This document shows, piece by piece, positions 21,752 to 33,196 of a DNA stretch of 64,000 nt. The notes under the pieces were generated by a model. The model ran no database searches, had not been told where the DNA came from, and was given only the letters and a program-made list of their open reading frames with translations. Origin of the DNA: Muscardinus avellanarius. Taxonomy: Eukaryota > Chordata > Mammalia > Rodentia > Gliridae. Each line of letters opens with the position of its first letter. Position 1 is the stretch's first letter. The DNA lies in contig OY726557.1 of the NCBI GenBank assembly GCA_963383645.1, positions 158,127,599 to 158,191,598 of the forward strand, written 5' to 3'. A program made the position numbers and the translations under genes.

Positions 21752-22574
21752 CAAGTTGTGTTTTATAGTTCTAGGCACGTGCCACCTCCTCTCATCATCT
21801 CAGGAAGAATCTGTCCATCACCCCTGCATGGTTCTAAAATAGAGAAGGAACCTCACAGAAACGCTCATGTCCATGCAGTCTTCTGTGGCTAGAGTAGACA
21901 GACATATGCTATAAGCGTAGCTGGGAATCTAACATGGTGAACAAGTTGAGAAGGAAGAATGGGGTCAGTTCTAAGCAAAAGAAGCAGAAATTCCAGGAAA
22001 TGTCCACTGAACGATGTCAGGCGTTGCTGTCTGTGGCCTGGAGGTGCAAACCTCACATCATCTGGTGCGTAAGTTAGCAGCAACACCCTTGTGTTAGTAG
22101 TGAAGGGAGAAGAGGGAGCATGTTTAATGGTGTCTCACAGCGAGAACCACATGCTGCAGGCAACAGGGATTTGGTTTTGGCTAGAAGTTACTCTTCTTGT
22201 CAAAAGGAGTTTAAAACTATGCCCCATTACCCAGGTACTTAGAAGAAGGCTAATCCCACAGAAGCAGCCACAAAGAATGCGGGTTCAGGTGCAGGCAGCC
22301 CAATTTAGAGCCAGAGCCCCAGCAACATCTTACAAAACCTTTTCTAGAGATGGCTGAGAATAAAAAAAAAAACAAAAAACTGCTTTGAACTAGTATTGAA
22401 AGCAAAGAACTGGGTAATCAAAAGCCCTGAAGAAGGAAGGGAATGTTCCAGTACAGACTGTTCGGCTCATGTTCTGATAAGTACAGAGTGAGTCTCACAA
22501 AAGACAATACAGGCAGGACCAGGAATATAACCTCAGCCATGCTGGTTAAAAACTCTTACAAGTTTTACTTGTCA
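21752..22574. other. Unique intergenic sequence
   Basis: No transposon or gene recognised. Confidence 0.4.
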
Positions 22575-22782
22575 ATTTGTGTGTCAGGTAGGCACTGAGA
22601 TTGAACATGAGGGCATAGTAACTCTGAGCCATACTTGCAGCCCTTATTTTTTATTTTGAAACAAAGTCGCACTGAGTTGCTGAGGGCTTCACTAACTTGC
22701 TGAGGCTGGCCTGGAACCTGCAAACTTCCTGTCTCAGCCTCTCAGGTACTGGACTTAAAGGCATGTGTCACCAACCAGTCCT
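22575..22782 (-). mobile_element. Old SINE
   Basis: gagattgaacatgagggcat to gtgtcaccaaccagtcc, reversed and diverged. Confidence 0.75.
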
Positions 22783-23334
22783 TATTCGTGAGAAACTGGT
22801 ATCAGAATCCCAAATGGGTCTTACACAGTTTTTATTTAAGGTACAAAGAGGTACACTAGGTGTGCCTCTCCCCCCAGGGTTGGGCACATTACCAGCAAAT
22901 CCTTCTGTGGTCTTCACATAGTTCAACGTTAAAGGATCATTTCTGATATTGATGCATTTGCATTAGTTTGAAAGCCTAGACCAGATGGTCTCTACTGACA
23001 ATCACAGGCACAGTTCCGATGTACAGAGTGGTCACACCAGATTAGTATTCCCCGGGCCCATTTCCTTAGAGAGTTTGATTTCACTGAGACTTATTTATAT
23101 CTGGGTGTTCTGCATGCTACAGAAGGGTTTTTCAAAGGGATGATTTGACCTGGCTGCTGCCAGGATCCACAAGGTTACTGTCCCCTTGGTGGGAGGAGCC
23201 AAGCTCTAGTCATTGTTTCATGGTGCCAACATAGACTAAGTCCTCAAAAAATGTCCATTAATCAAAAAAGTGTGACATAAATGTTGTATAGTGATTACAA
23301 TCTGTCTGTCCCATAGATCATGACACTCTAAGAA
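22783..23334. other. Unique intergenic sequence
   Basis: No repeat or gene recognised. Confidence 0.4.
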
Positions 23335-23530
23335 CCACACTGTTCAACATGGTTACCATCAGCCACATGTAGCTTTTTATATTTAAATTGATTTAAATTA
23401 AATGGAATTAAAATTCAGTTCATTTGTCGTGATAACCACATTCCAAGAGCTTAATAGGCACATGTGGTTAATGGCTCCAGATGGAACTCTCTGGTCACCA
23501 TGGGAAGTTCTACAGGGTGGTGCTGTGCCA
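23335..23530. mobile_element. MER5A-like hAT DNA transposon fragment
   Basis: gttcaacatggttaccatca followed by gccacatgtagc at one end and aataggcacatgtggttaat followed by ggctcc at the other, the paired cacatgtgg ends typical of MER5A. Non-autonomous. Confidence 0.6.
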
Positions 23531-23657
23531 GTATCCTCATGCAACCCAAATCAGGATCACGGGACATTGTGTTCCACAAACATCTACTGACTTAGTGACA
23601 GTTGCACTCTCCTGGTAAAGCTCAGCCTCGTCTTCATTATTTCAAGGAAACCTTCTC

Positions 23658-23660
23658 TGA

Positions 23661-23702
<42 letters not shown>
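23658..23702 (+). repeat. (CTGT)n/(CT)n microsatellite
   Basis: Five ctgt units followed by about ten ct units, at the tail of the adjoining reversed SINE. Confidence 0.9.
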
Positions 23703-23912
23703 TTTTATTTTTATATTTTTGGTGATGCTGTGTATTGAATTCAGGGGTATTCTTCCTCTGAGCTACAGCTCTGTTTTATTTTTATTTGGAAACAGGTTCT
23801 CACTAAGTTGCTGAGAGCCTAGCTAAGTTGCTAAGACTAGTTTCAAACCTGTGATCCACCTGTCTCAGCTTCCCAAGTACGAGATTACAGGTGTGGGCCA
23901 CCATACCCAGCT
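23703..23912 (-). mobile_element. Old SINE
   Basis: gtgtattgaattcaggggta to caccatacccagct, reversed. Confidence 0.8.
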
Positions 23913-24394
23913 TCTGCTTCATATTGAAATGCTCATGTACGAGGCCATCTGCTCCTCCAACAAAGCCCTTGAGAGCAGGATTGAGCACTGATAAATCTCT
24001 ACACCTTCAGTGACTGGCTCAAGGGTTGACAGAGTGGAGCACCTCTATCATGTTTACTGAACAAAACAACCAGGGAGAGTGAATTGCAGGTTTGGAATCT
24101 CTATTACATGTTAAGTGGATGGCAGGGTAGGTGAATGCTCCAGGCTGTTGGCAGAAGAGCAGAACTCCTGTGGAGACATGATTCACATAAAACCCAAGTC
24201 CAGCACCAAGGTCCTTGTTTTTAACTAACACATGTTCCTCAAGGTACCCTAGGTTTGGGAAAGGTTTTTGTACTTTTTGGCCTCTTCTCTCTCAGTTATT
24301 TACACCTCTAATACTTTCTTATATAGTTTTTTTTTTTTTTTTGCTTTAAAAATGGCAGAGCAATCTATAGGAGATATCTTAAAACCTTTGTATT
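23913..24394. other. Unique intergenic sequence
   Basis: No repeat or gene recognised; T run at 24328-24342. Confidence 0.4.
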
Positions 24395-24555
24395 AAGGAG
24401 GGAAAGGGGAAGGAGTGGGGTGGGATGGGGAGAGCTCACTAAGTGCTATGTGCATGGACGTCCCTACCACTCTGAACTTCAGAATGATGTATGATTACAA
24501 TATACCAATAAATATGATGTATGATTTAATATACCAATAAAAGTATATTAAAAAG
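24395..24555 (+). mobile_element. L1 3'-end fragment
   Basis: gagctcactaagtgctatgt, tgattacaatataccaataa and an A-rich end match the 3' ends at 45400-45500 and 50160-50240. A short tandem copy of the gatgtatgatt..taccaata segment occurs inside it. Confidence 0.6.
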
Positions 24556-24645
24556 GAAGGATCTTGACAGGCAAATGAGTGAGAAAGGAAAATCACAAGA
24601 GACCGCGCTATACCACGGGGGTTAGAGAACACCTTAGTATATTAG

Positions 24646-24646
24646 G

Positions 24647-24711
<65 letters not shown>
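24646..24711 (+). repeat. (GA)n microsatellite
   Basis: About 32 uninterrupted GA units, the longest dinucleotide run in the window. Confidence 0.97.
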
Positions 24712-24713
<2 letters not shown>

Positions 24714-25069
24714 ACTCCTTGCTTGTAGGAGCTTGTATTTCTGCAGGAAGGGAGCTGGGGGAATACATTCTCAGCCTCCCTCTCCCCCTCCTTTCCATCT
24801 CTGTCCCTGCCCCCTGCTGGATGAACCCAACAGAAAGCTGGAGTGCTCAGAAGTAGTGCAGGAATAATTAGCCAGCTTGGGGGGGGGGGGTGCAGAGCAA
24901 GGTAGAGAAGGTAAGCATAGATCAGAGGGTGACGAAGAATATCCAGCAAAACCCTCCATCTGGAATTAACAGATAATAACATTTTGTCACTTTCCCCCAT
25001 TCTAAAAAGAAATAAGTAAAACTTTTCAGAGAGCGTAAGAAGTCGCCTCTGCTGACCTCTCAGTTTCAT
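24712..25069. other. Unique intergenic sequence with a G run
   Basis: A run of about 12 G at 24880-24891; no gene recognised. Confidence 0.4.
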
Positions 25070-25690
25070 TGTCCCTCATCAGAGTTAACCAGTTTCATGA
25101 ATTTGGTGTATGCGTTTCATGTCCATGTTTTTAAAAACTTGTATTACATATATATCAATGTGTACTGGGTACCGTTGTTTGAGCTTTTAAGATTTATATA
25201 TTTATATATGTCTTCATGCTGTTCATATAATTCTGTGACTTGATTGTTTTTATTTTATGGTGTGTTTGGGGAATATATGTCTGCTAGTACGTATTGATAG
25301 AATTCATTCATCTTAACTGCTTAGCAGTAGTCACCCTATTCACCATTCCTGCATTTATGTTGTTTCCAATACCCACAATTCAGAGCTGCAATGAACACCT
25401 GAACCCTGGGACATAGGGCTTCAACCTCCTCAGCTTGTCTAGACATTGCCTAATGATCTCCAGAACAGTTATACTTGTTGATATTCTCACCAGAGTTCCT
25501 CTTTCCTCACATCCTCACCAACTCTCAGTGTCTCAGGTTTTAATTTTTGACGGTGTAATAGGTATGAAATTATATCCTGTTGTTTAATAGGCATTTTCCT
25601 GATTCCTATTGAAGACAAGCATACTTTTCATATATTTGTGGCCATTTGGATTTCTTTTTCTGTGAATTACCTGTCTGTGTCCTTTGCCTA
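25070..25690 (-). mobile_element. Old L1 3' region, minus strand
   Basis: On the plus strand it reads agtcaccctattcaccattc, cagagctgcaatgaacacct, ctccagaacagttatacttg, tttgtggccatttggattt and tgtgtcctttgcct, the typical antisense order of an old L1 3' end. Confidence 0.65.
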
Positions 25691-25697
25691 TATATAT

Positions 25698-25868
25698 TTA
25701 TATTTTTGGTACTAGGAATTGAGCCCAGGGGCATTCTACCTTCAAATAGGATCTCACTAAGTTGTTGAGGGTTTTGCTATATTGCACAGGCTGTTTTCAA
25801 GCCTGTAGTTCTCCTGTCTTAGCCTCCCAACTACTAGGATTACAGGTATGTGCCACCACACCCAGCTC
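25698..25868 (-). mobile_element. Old SINE
   Basis: ggtactaggaattgagccca to caccacacccagct, reversed, with part of the middle missing. Confidence 0.8.
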
Positions 25869-25892
25869 TTTAACCATATTTTTGCTGAACTT

Positions 25893-25988
25893 TCTCTTCC
25901 TTTCCTTTCCTTTCTTCCTTTCTTTCTTCCTTCCTTCCTTCCTTCCTTCCTTCCTTCCTTTCTTTCTCCTTCCTTTCTTCCTTTCTTC

Positions 25989-26035
<47 letters not shown>

Positions 26036-26036
26036 T
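25893..26036 (+). repeat. (CCTT)n/(CTTT)n tetranucleotide tract
   Basis: About 145 bp of cctt units turning into pure cttt units; it forms the tail of the adjoining reversed type B SINE. Confidence 0.95.
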
Positions 26037-26222
26037 TTTATGGTGGTACTGGGGTTCCTGGAAACCCTTCTACCTCCGGGCTATACTCCCAGGCCTATTT
26101 TTATACTTTTTATTTGGAAACAGGGTCTCTTAGCCAGCGCAGCTGGCTTCAAACCTGCACGATCCTCCTGTTTCTGCCTCCCAAGTGCAGGGATTACAAT
26201 CGTGCACCACCACGCCCAGCTC
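26037..26222 (-). mobile_element. Type B SINE
   Basis: ggggttcctggaaacccttc, the hairpin agccagcgcagctggct and caccacgcccagct, reversed. Confidence 0.9.
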
Positions 26223-26724
26223 TCTTTTCTTTTTTTTTTTATAAGTCTTCATATAGTCTGGATGTTGCCCTTGTGTAAAATATGAGTTGTAACCTAAGAC
26301 TCTTCTAGCTAGCTCACATCTATGTCTTATAAAAACATCCATGTTAAGAACCTAACAGGTACAAACGTCCTGAAGGGGAAGCAAAAAGCCAACCAAACAC
26401 AGGGTGGTACTTTTTAAAAATCATTTAGGGAATCCTTCCCCCTCCATGCTATAGATTAACATGCTATACAATTCAAAGGGGACCCACATTAAATTAAGTC
26501 CCCAGACTTTGACAGATATCCCCTGAGCAGCAAAAATCATCCTAAGAATCCCTGCCTTTGTGCTAACGGGCTAGCAACCACATCATCTTTATCTCTGAAT
26601 TCCTGGTGCCCAGGACTTGCCTGGCACTGTGAACCAAAAATAACTTGGTTTGGAGGGATGAAGAAAGGCCTTGTATGAGAGAAGCTAGCTTATTTGGATC
26701 TCAAAGGATAAAGAGAAAAATACA
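26223..26724. other. Unique intergenic sequence
   Basis: No repeat or gene recognised. Confidence 0.4.
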
Positions 26725-26935
26725 GTCCATGCGCTGCTATAGAACTTTCTGTAATAATGGAAATGTTCTATGTCTATACTTGGCAACACATTTGGTAGCC
26801 TTGGAGTACTTAAAATATGTGACCAAGGAATATAATTTTTTAAAATTTTTCTCAACTCTAATTATCTTAAATTTAAATTCTGAAGACCACATGTGGCTAA
26901 AGGCTGCCATATTGAATAGCACAGCTCTAAGCATT
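26725..26935. mobile_element. MER5A-like hAT DNA transposon fragment
   Basis: gctatagaactttctgtaat followed by aatggaaatgttctatgtct at the start and accacatgtggctaaaggct then attgaatagcacagc at the end: MER5A order. Confidence 0.65.
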
Positions 26936-27309
26936 CCATATCTTGGCCCAGTGTAGACACTACTCACCAAATGCAATCTGGGATTTGGATAGTTTCCTAG
27001 ATAAATCAAAAACATTTTTATACTTCGAGTTTCCCTGGCCATTACCTAATCCAAAAACAACCTATATGGGAATAAATAAAATATTTCCATAATTCACTCT
27101 TTGAAGATGACAAAAGAGGCTGATCCAATTGAAGGTAAAGCGAATGAGGTACCATTATTGAGGGGTTTGAAGATAGATGGTGGTGAAATTCTTGGAATTG
27201 CTCAATTTAGTCAGAAACAACCTATCCATGTATCTACCCTACCATAAATTTTTCCAAATAACTGGTATTGAGAGCCTGTCATGTTCAATTAGATCACAAA
27301 AATATGCAA
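26936..27309. other. Unique intergenic sequence
   Basis: No repeat or gene recognised. Confidence 0.4.
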
Positions 27310-27427
27310 AACAAGCCGGGCGTGGTGGTGCATCCTTGTAATCCCCGTGCTTGGGAGGCAGAGACAGGAGGATCGCGCAGGTTCGAAGCCAGCAGCTGGC
27401 TTAAGAGACCTTGTTTCCAAATTTTAA
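27310..27427 (+). mobile_element. Type B SINE, first part (outer element)
   Basis: gggcgtggtggtgcatcctt, caggttcgaagccagcagct and tgtttccaaatttt; resumed at 27632. Confidence 0.82.
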
Positions 27428-27631
27428 AAAAACTATAGCTGGGCATGGTGGCGCACACTTGTAATCCCCGATCTTGGGAGGTGGAGACAGGAGGATCGTG
27501 CAGGTTCGAAGCCAGCCGCACTGGCTTAAGAGACCCTGTTTCCAAATAAAAATATAAAATAGGTCTCAGAGTATAGCCCGGAGGTAGAAGGGCTTCCAGG
27601 AACCCCAGTACCACACACACATTAAAAAAAA
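27428..27631 (+). mobile_element. Type B SINE nested in a type B SINE
   Basis: gctgggcatggtggcgcaca, hairpin aagccagccgcactggctt, end ggcttccaggaaccccag and an A tail. Confidence 0.85.
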
Positions 27632-27705
27632 AAAGTATAAAAATAAGTCTGGGAGTGTAGCCCAGAGGTAGAAAGTTTTCCAGGAGCCCCAGTACCACCA
27701 GTATA
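27632..27705 (+). mobile_element. Type B SINE, right half of the outer element
   Basis: aagtataaaaataagtctgg, tgtagcccagaggtagaaag, tttccaggagccccagtacc. Confidence 0.82.
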
Positions 27706-27877
27706 TATATATATGCAAAACAGCCAGAGAGGTGCAGATGTAAACAAGTTACTACAATATGTTGCCAGGAGTGCAATAGTGGAGTTCTGCACAGTGAGGA
27801 CACAGAGAGAGGAAATTCTTCACACCTGAGATGGGTAGAGAAAGAGCTAAGTTAGTTTCCTAAACTTTTCTGAAACC

Positions 27878-27878
<1 letters not shown>

Positions 27879-27920
<42 letters not shown>
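27879..27920 (+). repeat. (CA)n microsatellite
   Basis: About 20 CA units, not associated with a SINE. Confidence 0.95.
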
Positions 27921-27923
<3 letters not shown>

Positions 27924-27953
27924 CACCTAGAGGCTTGTTAAGAATAAGTTCTC

Positions 27954-28155
27954 AGCCAGGCATAGTGGCACACACTTGTAATCCCAGCCTTTGGGAGGCT
28001 GAGACAGGAGGATCATGGTTCGTGGACAGCCTCAGCTACTGGGAGGCCCTCTTCAACTAAGTGAGACTCTGTTTCAAAAAAAGGAATAAAAAATAGGGGC
28101 TGAGGGGTGTAGCTCAGAGGTATAATGCCCCTGCGTTCCATTCCAAGTACAGTAA
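27954..28155 (+). mobile_element. Type A SINE
   Basis: gatcatggttcgtggacagc and tgtagctcagaggtataatg. Confidence 0.9.
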
Positions 28156-28190
28156 AAAATAAATAAATAAATAAATAAATAAATAAATAC
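28156..28190 (+). repeat. (AAAT)n tail
   Basis: Eight aaat units in the SINE tail. Confidence 0.9.
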
Positions 28191-28419
28191 ATTTTCAAAC
28201 TTTTTCCCTGAAAATTCCTAATACAGAACTTAGAATTTCGTACTTTTAGCAAGCATCCCAGGCAAATAATAGAAAACAGATGTTAGGAGGATGGGTCCAA
28301 TATTTTCTACATGCTGACAGGAACAGTGTGAAGGTCTTAATATCACTTTTGATAGCTGAAATGTGTCATATATCATACCGGCCATATGTTATTTTGAAAA
28401 TAGAAATTTTTGATACTCA

Positions 28420-30400
28420 AACTTATTAGAAAAGTAGGAAATTTTAAAAATATAAAAGTTAAAGAAAGATGAATGTCATCTAAAAATCCTATTATCCAGA
28501 AATGATTATAGCACAATAGTTACTATTTTTTAGCAAAACTATTGCTTTGTTATTCAGAAGTTTACATTTTGACAAAGTCAAATTTATCAGTCTTTTCTTG
28601 TATAAATTTATGCTCTTTGTATATTGCTTAAAAATTTTTCCCACTTTAGTATCTTAAAAATATTTTCTATATCCTCCTCTAGTTGTTGCCAAATTTTATT
28701 TTCCCATTTAGGTCTTTATTCTGCAGGAAACTTCTTTTTGTTCTTCATGGGAGGTGGTGATCTAATTTCCTTTCTGCAGGAAGCCTAGCTATCCCAACTC
28801 TTCCTACTGAATAGCTCATCCTTTCCTCTCTGATCTGCAGTGCCAGCTTCATCAAAAGACAAGTGTCTATGAATGTAGTGAACTGTTTCTGGGATCTCTC
28901 ATTTGTTCAATTATCTTTTATCTATGGCTCAGCCAAAACTATAGTTAGGCCAGGCGTGGTCCACACGCTTGTAATCCCAGCACTTGAGAGACTGAGACAG
29001 GAGGATAGCGTAGGTTCAAAGCCAGCCTCAGCTACTTAGTGAGACCTTGTTTCCAAACAAAGTATAAATAGGCCTGGGAGTGTAGCCTGGAGGTAAAAAG
29101 CTCCTGGGTTCCATCCCAAAGTACCACAAAAATAAACAAGCAAGCAAACAAACAAACAAACAAACCCAGCTCTGGGCCAAGTGCTCAAATGTCAAAACTA
29201 TACTGTTTTACTTAATCAACTTTAGGGGGAAAAAAAAAAAAACTTTGCTATCTGGTAAACGATGCAATCCTTCTTTCTTGTTCTTTTTCAGAGTTGTATT
29301 GCATATTTTTAGACTTTTATTCTGCCATATGAATTTTAAATTAAGTTTAAAAGTTATATGAAAAATTAAGTCATGATTTGTATTGGAATTGCTTTCTGGA
29401 TATTTTGAGGGAGGATTATTATCTTTACCATATTGATTCTTCCTTTTATGAGTTTATTAAATATGTTTAATATAAATAAGCAGTTTATTTATTAAATGTT
29501 TATTATTATATGTTCTTCAATAATGTTTCAAGATTTTCTCAGCAAAAACATATGTATAAGTCTTCTCTTTTATTTGCTTTCAGACATCCAACTATTTTCA
29601 TTGCTAAAATAGATTTTTTTCAATTTCTTCGTATAAATTCAATTTTAATTGTATAAATACTAGCTTGTGAGAATGTTAACTGGTTTTTAAGGCATTTTAT
29701 GAATAATTCTAGTAGTTTATTAAATAATTTTATGGTTCTATAGAGCCTCATAGATTTTACTAACAATAATATCATGAAGAAATGATAATTTTATCTTTTT
29801 GTCTACATATACATTGCTTTATTGGCTAGAACCACTATTATAGTAATTAATAATAGTTGTAACTTTAAAATTTTATTTTATATTTGATTAAATGTATTAT
29901 AATGCAGGATATTTTGTTAGATGCCTTTTTTCACCTTTTAGGAATTTTTAAAAATCACAAACAAGTATTAAATTTTCCTAAATGTTTGGTCTGTACTAAT
30001 AACAGTGATCTTGTGGATTCTCTTTTACTCTGCTATGTGGTAAATTACACTGGTAGATTTTCTAAAGTTAAGCCTTTATTTCATTCTTGGGATAAGTCAG
30101 TCTTGGCCTTATGATTAAAAATATTCTTCTATACTAACTAGATTTTCTAATATTTTCCTTAGATAATTTTATACCTTTATTTCTTAGTGAAGTTGGCATA
30201 TATTTTTCTCTTTTATTCTTTGACTAGTGTAGGATTCAAATTATATTGCCTCATAAAATCAGCTTTACCTTTGTCTACAATCTGAAACGGTCTGTATAAG
30301 ATGCAGATTATCTGTTCTTTGATCATAGTAAAACTCAGCTGTAAATCTGGCTGTTTGCTTTTTAGGAAAGCCATTTCAACTACTGATACAATCTTGTATT
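28420..30400 (-). mobile_element. Old L1/HAL1-like block, minus strand
   Basis: AT-rich DNA without open frames. Antisense L1 landmarks include caaatttatcagtctttt, gttcttcaataatgtttcaa, attcttgggataagtcag followed by ttctaatattttcctt, and cctcataaaatcagcttta. A type C SINE splits it at 28947-29166. Confidence 0.55.
28947..29166 (+). mobile_element. Type C SINE with (caaa)n tail
   Basis: caggcgtggtccacacgctt (tgg of the box missing), taggttcaaagccagcctca, gtgtagcctggaggtaaaaa. Confidence 0.88.
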
Positions 30401-30439
30401 ATTTTATTATTACCATATTAGCAGTAGGTAATACACAGG

Positions 30440-30620
30440 GCCAGGTTCTTTCCTTATCTGTGCAGTTCAACAACTAATATTCATTTATTCAACACAAAAG
30501 TCATCAACTATTTCAATTATAATTACCATTTTACTTATGAGGAAAATGAGGCACAGAGGGATCTGGTATCTTTCTCACGCTCACAGAAGAAAAGCCAACC
30601 CACGCAGTCTGGGTTCTGGC
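30440..30620. mobile_element. MIR/L2-like fragment
   Basis: ttaccattttacttatgagg followed by aaaatgaggcacagaggga is the reversed MIR/L2 motif; diverged. Confidence 0.4.
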
Positions 30621-30636
30621 TGCACAATCTGTGCTT

Positions 30637-30853
30637 TTTTGTTGTTGTTGCTTGTACTGGGGATTGAACCCAGCGGCTTTTCTACCTCCGGGCTATACTC
30701 CCAGACCTATTTTATATTTTATTTGGAACCAGGGTCTCACTAAGTTGCCGAGAGCCTCACTAAGTAGCTGAGGCTGTCTTCGAACCTGTGTGATCCTCCT
30801 GTCTCAGTCTCCCAAGTGCTGGGATCACAAGCGTGTGTCACCATGCCCGGCCT
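30637..30853 (-). mobile_element. Type C SINE with (gtt)n tail
   Basis: ggggattgaacccagcggct, ggaaccagggtctcactaag, tcgaacctgtgtgatcctcc, reversed. The words caatctgtgct (30629, 30853) flank it as target duplication. Confidence 0.9.
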
Positions 30854-30879
30854 CAATCTGTGCTCTTAACTGTCATACT

Positions 30880-31270
30880 ATAGTTAACTTTCTCAGTTTT
30901 TTCTTGACTACATCTTCTCAATATTTTGTTTGGAAAATTATACTTTTATCTTGTTTTAGCTTTTAATTCTATTTTGTATGATATCAGTATTGCTAACTCG
31001 GCCTCATTTTTGCCATTAATTCAAGTTATTTTTTTCTATTTCTTTTTACTTACAAATTTTCTTTCCTTTACATTTGGATATGTCTTTTAAATACAATATA
31101 TAGCTAATTTTTGTATCTAATCTCACAGTTGCCATTAATAACTGAGGTTAAATTTTATATCGTGATTATTATCTTACTGTATTTCTAGCATCTTATTTGT
31201 ATTTTCTATTTATTATGTTTTTCTTTGTTCTTCCTTTTCTCTTTTCTTGTCCTCTATTGAATTGGTAGTC
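30880..31270 (-). mobile_element. Continuation of the old L1 block, minus strand
   Basis: ttctattttgtatgatatca followed by gtattgctaactcggcctca, and atatgtcttttaaatacaat, match the antisense order upstream of the 28420-30400 segment; the SINE at 30637-30853 lies between them. Confidence 0.45.
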
Positions 31271-31630
31271 ACCTATTAACTTAAGTAAGCAGGAGACTGT
31301 TTGAGGCTGTCTCCCTCTGTCCTTTGAATCCCTATGTAATAAACTACAACCCAACTTAGTATGTAAACAAACTGTGAGCTAAGTAAAAATCTAAGTGAAT
31401 CTAAGTAAAATATTAGCAAATATGATAGCATAGATGAATACTTTTAGTATACAAAAGACCAAACATGATTTATCCCTGAAATGTACTACAGGCTTAACTT
31501 TAGAAAATCTGCCAATGTAATTTACAACAGAGCAGAGTGAAAGAGACAGTCTGTATGATTACTGCTATTGGTACAGACCAAGCATTCAGAAAGACTTAAT
31601 ATTAATTTGTGATTTAAAAAGATAATTCCT
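31271..31630. other. Unique intergenic sequence
   Basis: Includes a short aagtaaaa(t)ctaagtgaatc tandem near 31380-31410; no gene recognised. Confidence 0.35.
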
Positions 31631-31753
31631 AGCCGGGCATAGTGGCTCGCAACTCAGTGAGGCCCTGCTTCAAAATATAAAAAGACTAAAAATAGGACTG
31701 GGGGCGTAGCTCAGAGGTACGATGCCCCTGGGTTCCATCCCCAGTACTGCAAA

Positions 31754-31792
<39 letters not shown>

Positions 31793-31793
31793 A
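31631..31793 (+). mobile_element. Type A SINE with internal deletion and (AAAT)n tail
   Basis: gccgggcatagtggctcgca joins directly to actcagtgaggccctgcttc, losing most of the left half; right half gcgtagctcagaggtacgat; tail of about ten aaat units. Confidence 0.85.
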
Positions 31794-32584
31794 ACTAGTC
31801 CTTTCCCCATTTTTCCAGAAGGGGCTGTGGGTTATTTCTGGCCAGTGGGCACCAGTAGGTATCTGAGAATGCCACATCCTGGTCAGTCTGAGCAACAGAA
31901 CACAGACATTTGACAATGGCTCTTAAGATTAGTTTACATTTCATGTCTGAGATCTTGAAATGGATTAGAAAGGTTTAAACATGCATTTTCCCATGGGAAA
32001 GTACTAACTCAAAACTCAATATTTAAAAAGCTACAACATTTTGAGAAAATAATTTTCTTTTAAATTGGTTTGATGGTGATTTTTTTAAGACTAAAAATAG
32101 GCACCGTTTTTATTAAAAACTATAGAGAGTGACCTAATGGTAAAGGGACATATATCAAGGTGGGTCCCCCAGAATCAGTCACAACAAAATTAGATTTTTA
32201 GGAGAGTCAATGGGGGAAACACCCGTAAAGGAAGGAGGTGTAAGTCAGGACAGCCGTAGGACCTCAGGGCCAACCTGACCACCAAGAAAGCAGAGCAGGA
32301 AGGATGGAGGTTTGGTAGGAGAGCCTGAAGCTACTGTGGGGCTCTGAGAAAGCCTTGGTCAAGTCAAAGAGGATCCCTCAAGCACAGACTGCCGGACAAT
32401 GGAGGCTCACGCTGGGCAGCAGTCTAAATCTGTTGCTTCTGCCTTGATTGGTGGGGAGCAGCCTGGAGAGAGTGTGGTTTCAACATCACCACGGAAGTGG
32501 ATCCCAAGGGTGTGTAACGCTTAAAGGCTGTCAGGTCAGCCAACTATACCCCTTACAAAAAATTTTCTCTTTTTCTTTTTTTCT
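31794..32584. other. Unique sequence, possible old LTR
   Basis: 32170-32560 is GC-richer than its surroundings and could be a worn LTR, but I cannot name one. Confidence 0.3.
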
Positions 32585-32745
32585 CCCTCTTTTTGGAACT
32601 GAGGTGAACCTAACGGCCTTCTACCACTGAGCCACAGCAGCAGACCTTTTTTTTTTTTTTTTTTCTTGAGACAGGGTCTTGTTAAGTTCCCCAGGCTGGC
32701 CTCAAACTTGTGATTCTCCTGTCTCAGCTTCCTAAGTCCCTGGTA
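32585..32745 (-). mobile_element. Old SINE, diverged
   Basis: ttctaccactgagccacagc and ttgttaagttccccaggctg, reversed, with a T run between the halves. Confidence 0.65.
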
Positions 32746-32771
32746 TGTATCTGTCTGGGAAGGTTCTTTTA

Positions 32772-32995
32772 TTTATTTATTTTCCTTTTTTTTTTGCGGG
32801 TTTGGGGATGGAACCCAGGGGCATTTGACCTCCGAGCTACACCCCCTGCCCTATTTTTTATTGTTTATTTTGAAACGGGGTCTCATGAAGTTGCAGAGGG
32901 CCTCACTAAGTAGCTGAGGCTGTCCGCGAACCGCGATCCTCCAGTCTCAGCCTCCCAAATTCTGGGATTACAAGGGTGCACCCCCACGCCTGGCT
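32772..32995 (-). mobile_element. Type A SINE with target duplication
   Basis: gcgggtttggggatggaacc to cccccacgcctggct, reversed, flanked by ggaaggttctttta (32758-32771, 32996-33009). Confidence 0.93.
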
Positions 32996-33082
32996 GGAAG
33001 GTTCTTTTAAATGAAAATCTGATGAGGCACCACCATGGCAGCTACAGAAATAAATATTTTTTAATTAGAAATATATTTAAAG

Positions 33083-33196
33083 TGGTGTATTCATTCGAGT
33101 CACCCCTCCATGCCACTCTGGCATGGGGCTATATTTCTATTTTATGTATTTCTATCTTTCTAATAAACTTCTTTAAATCTTCAAAAAAAAAAAAAA
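33083..33196 (+). mobile_element. Retrotransposed R-only LTR transcript with poly(A) tail
   Basis: About 100 bp match the LTR from tggtgta (4614) to the poly(A) site after taataaac, followed by about 14 A. The whole is flanked by a 17-bp direct repeat, agaaatatatttaaagt, at 33067-33083 and 33196-33212. No U3 or U5 sequence is present. Target-site duplication plus A tail point to L1-type retrotransposition of a short RNA that started and ended within one LTR. Confidence 0.8.

Noticed and set aside
24608..25069. 153-codon minus-strand open frame
   Set aside because: It runs through the (GA)n tract, which translates to a serine/leucine repeat; no domain.
25848..26285. Long open frames across the CTTT tract
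   Set aside because: They are translations of a microsatellite joined to SINE sequence.
27294..27803. 169-codon minus-strand open frame
   Set aside because: It is entirely SINE antisense sequence; similar peptides recur at every SINE.
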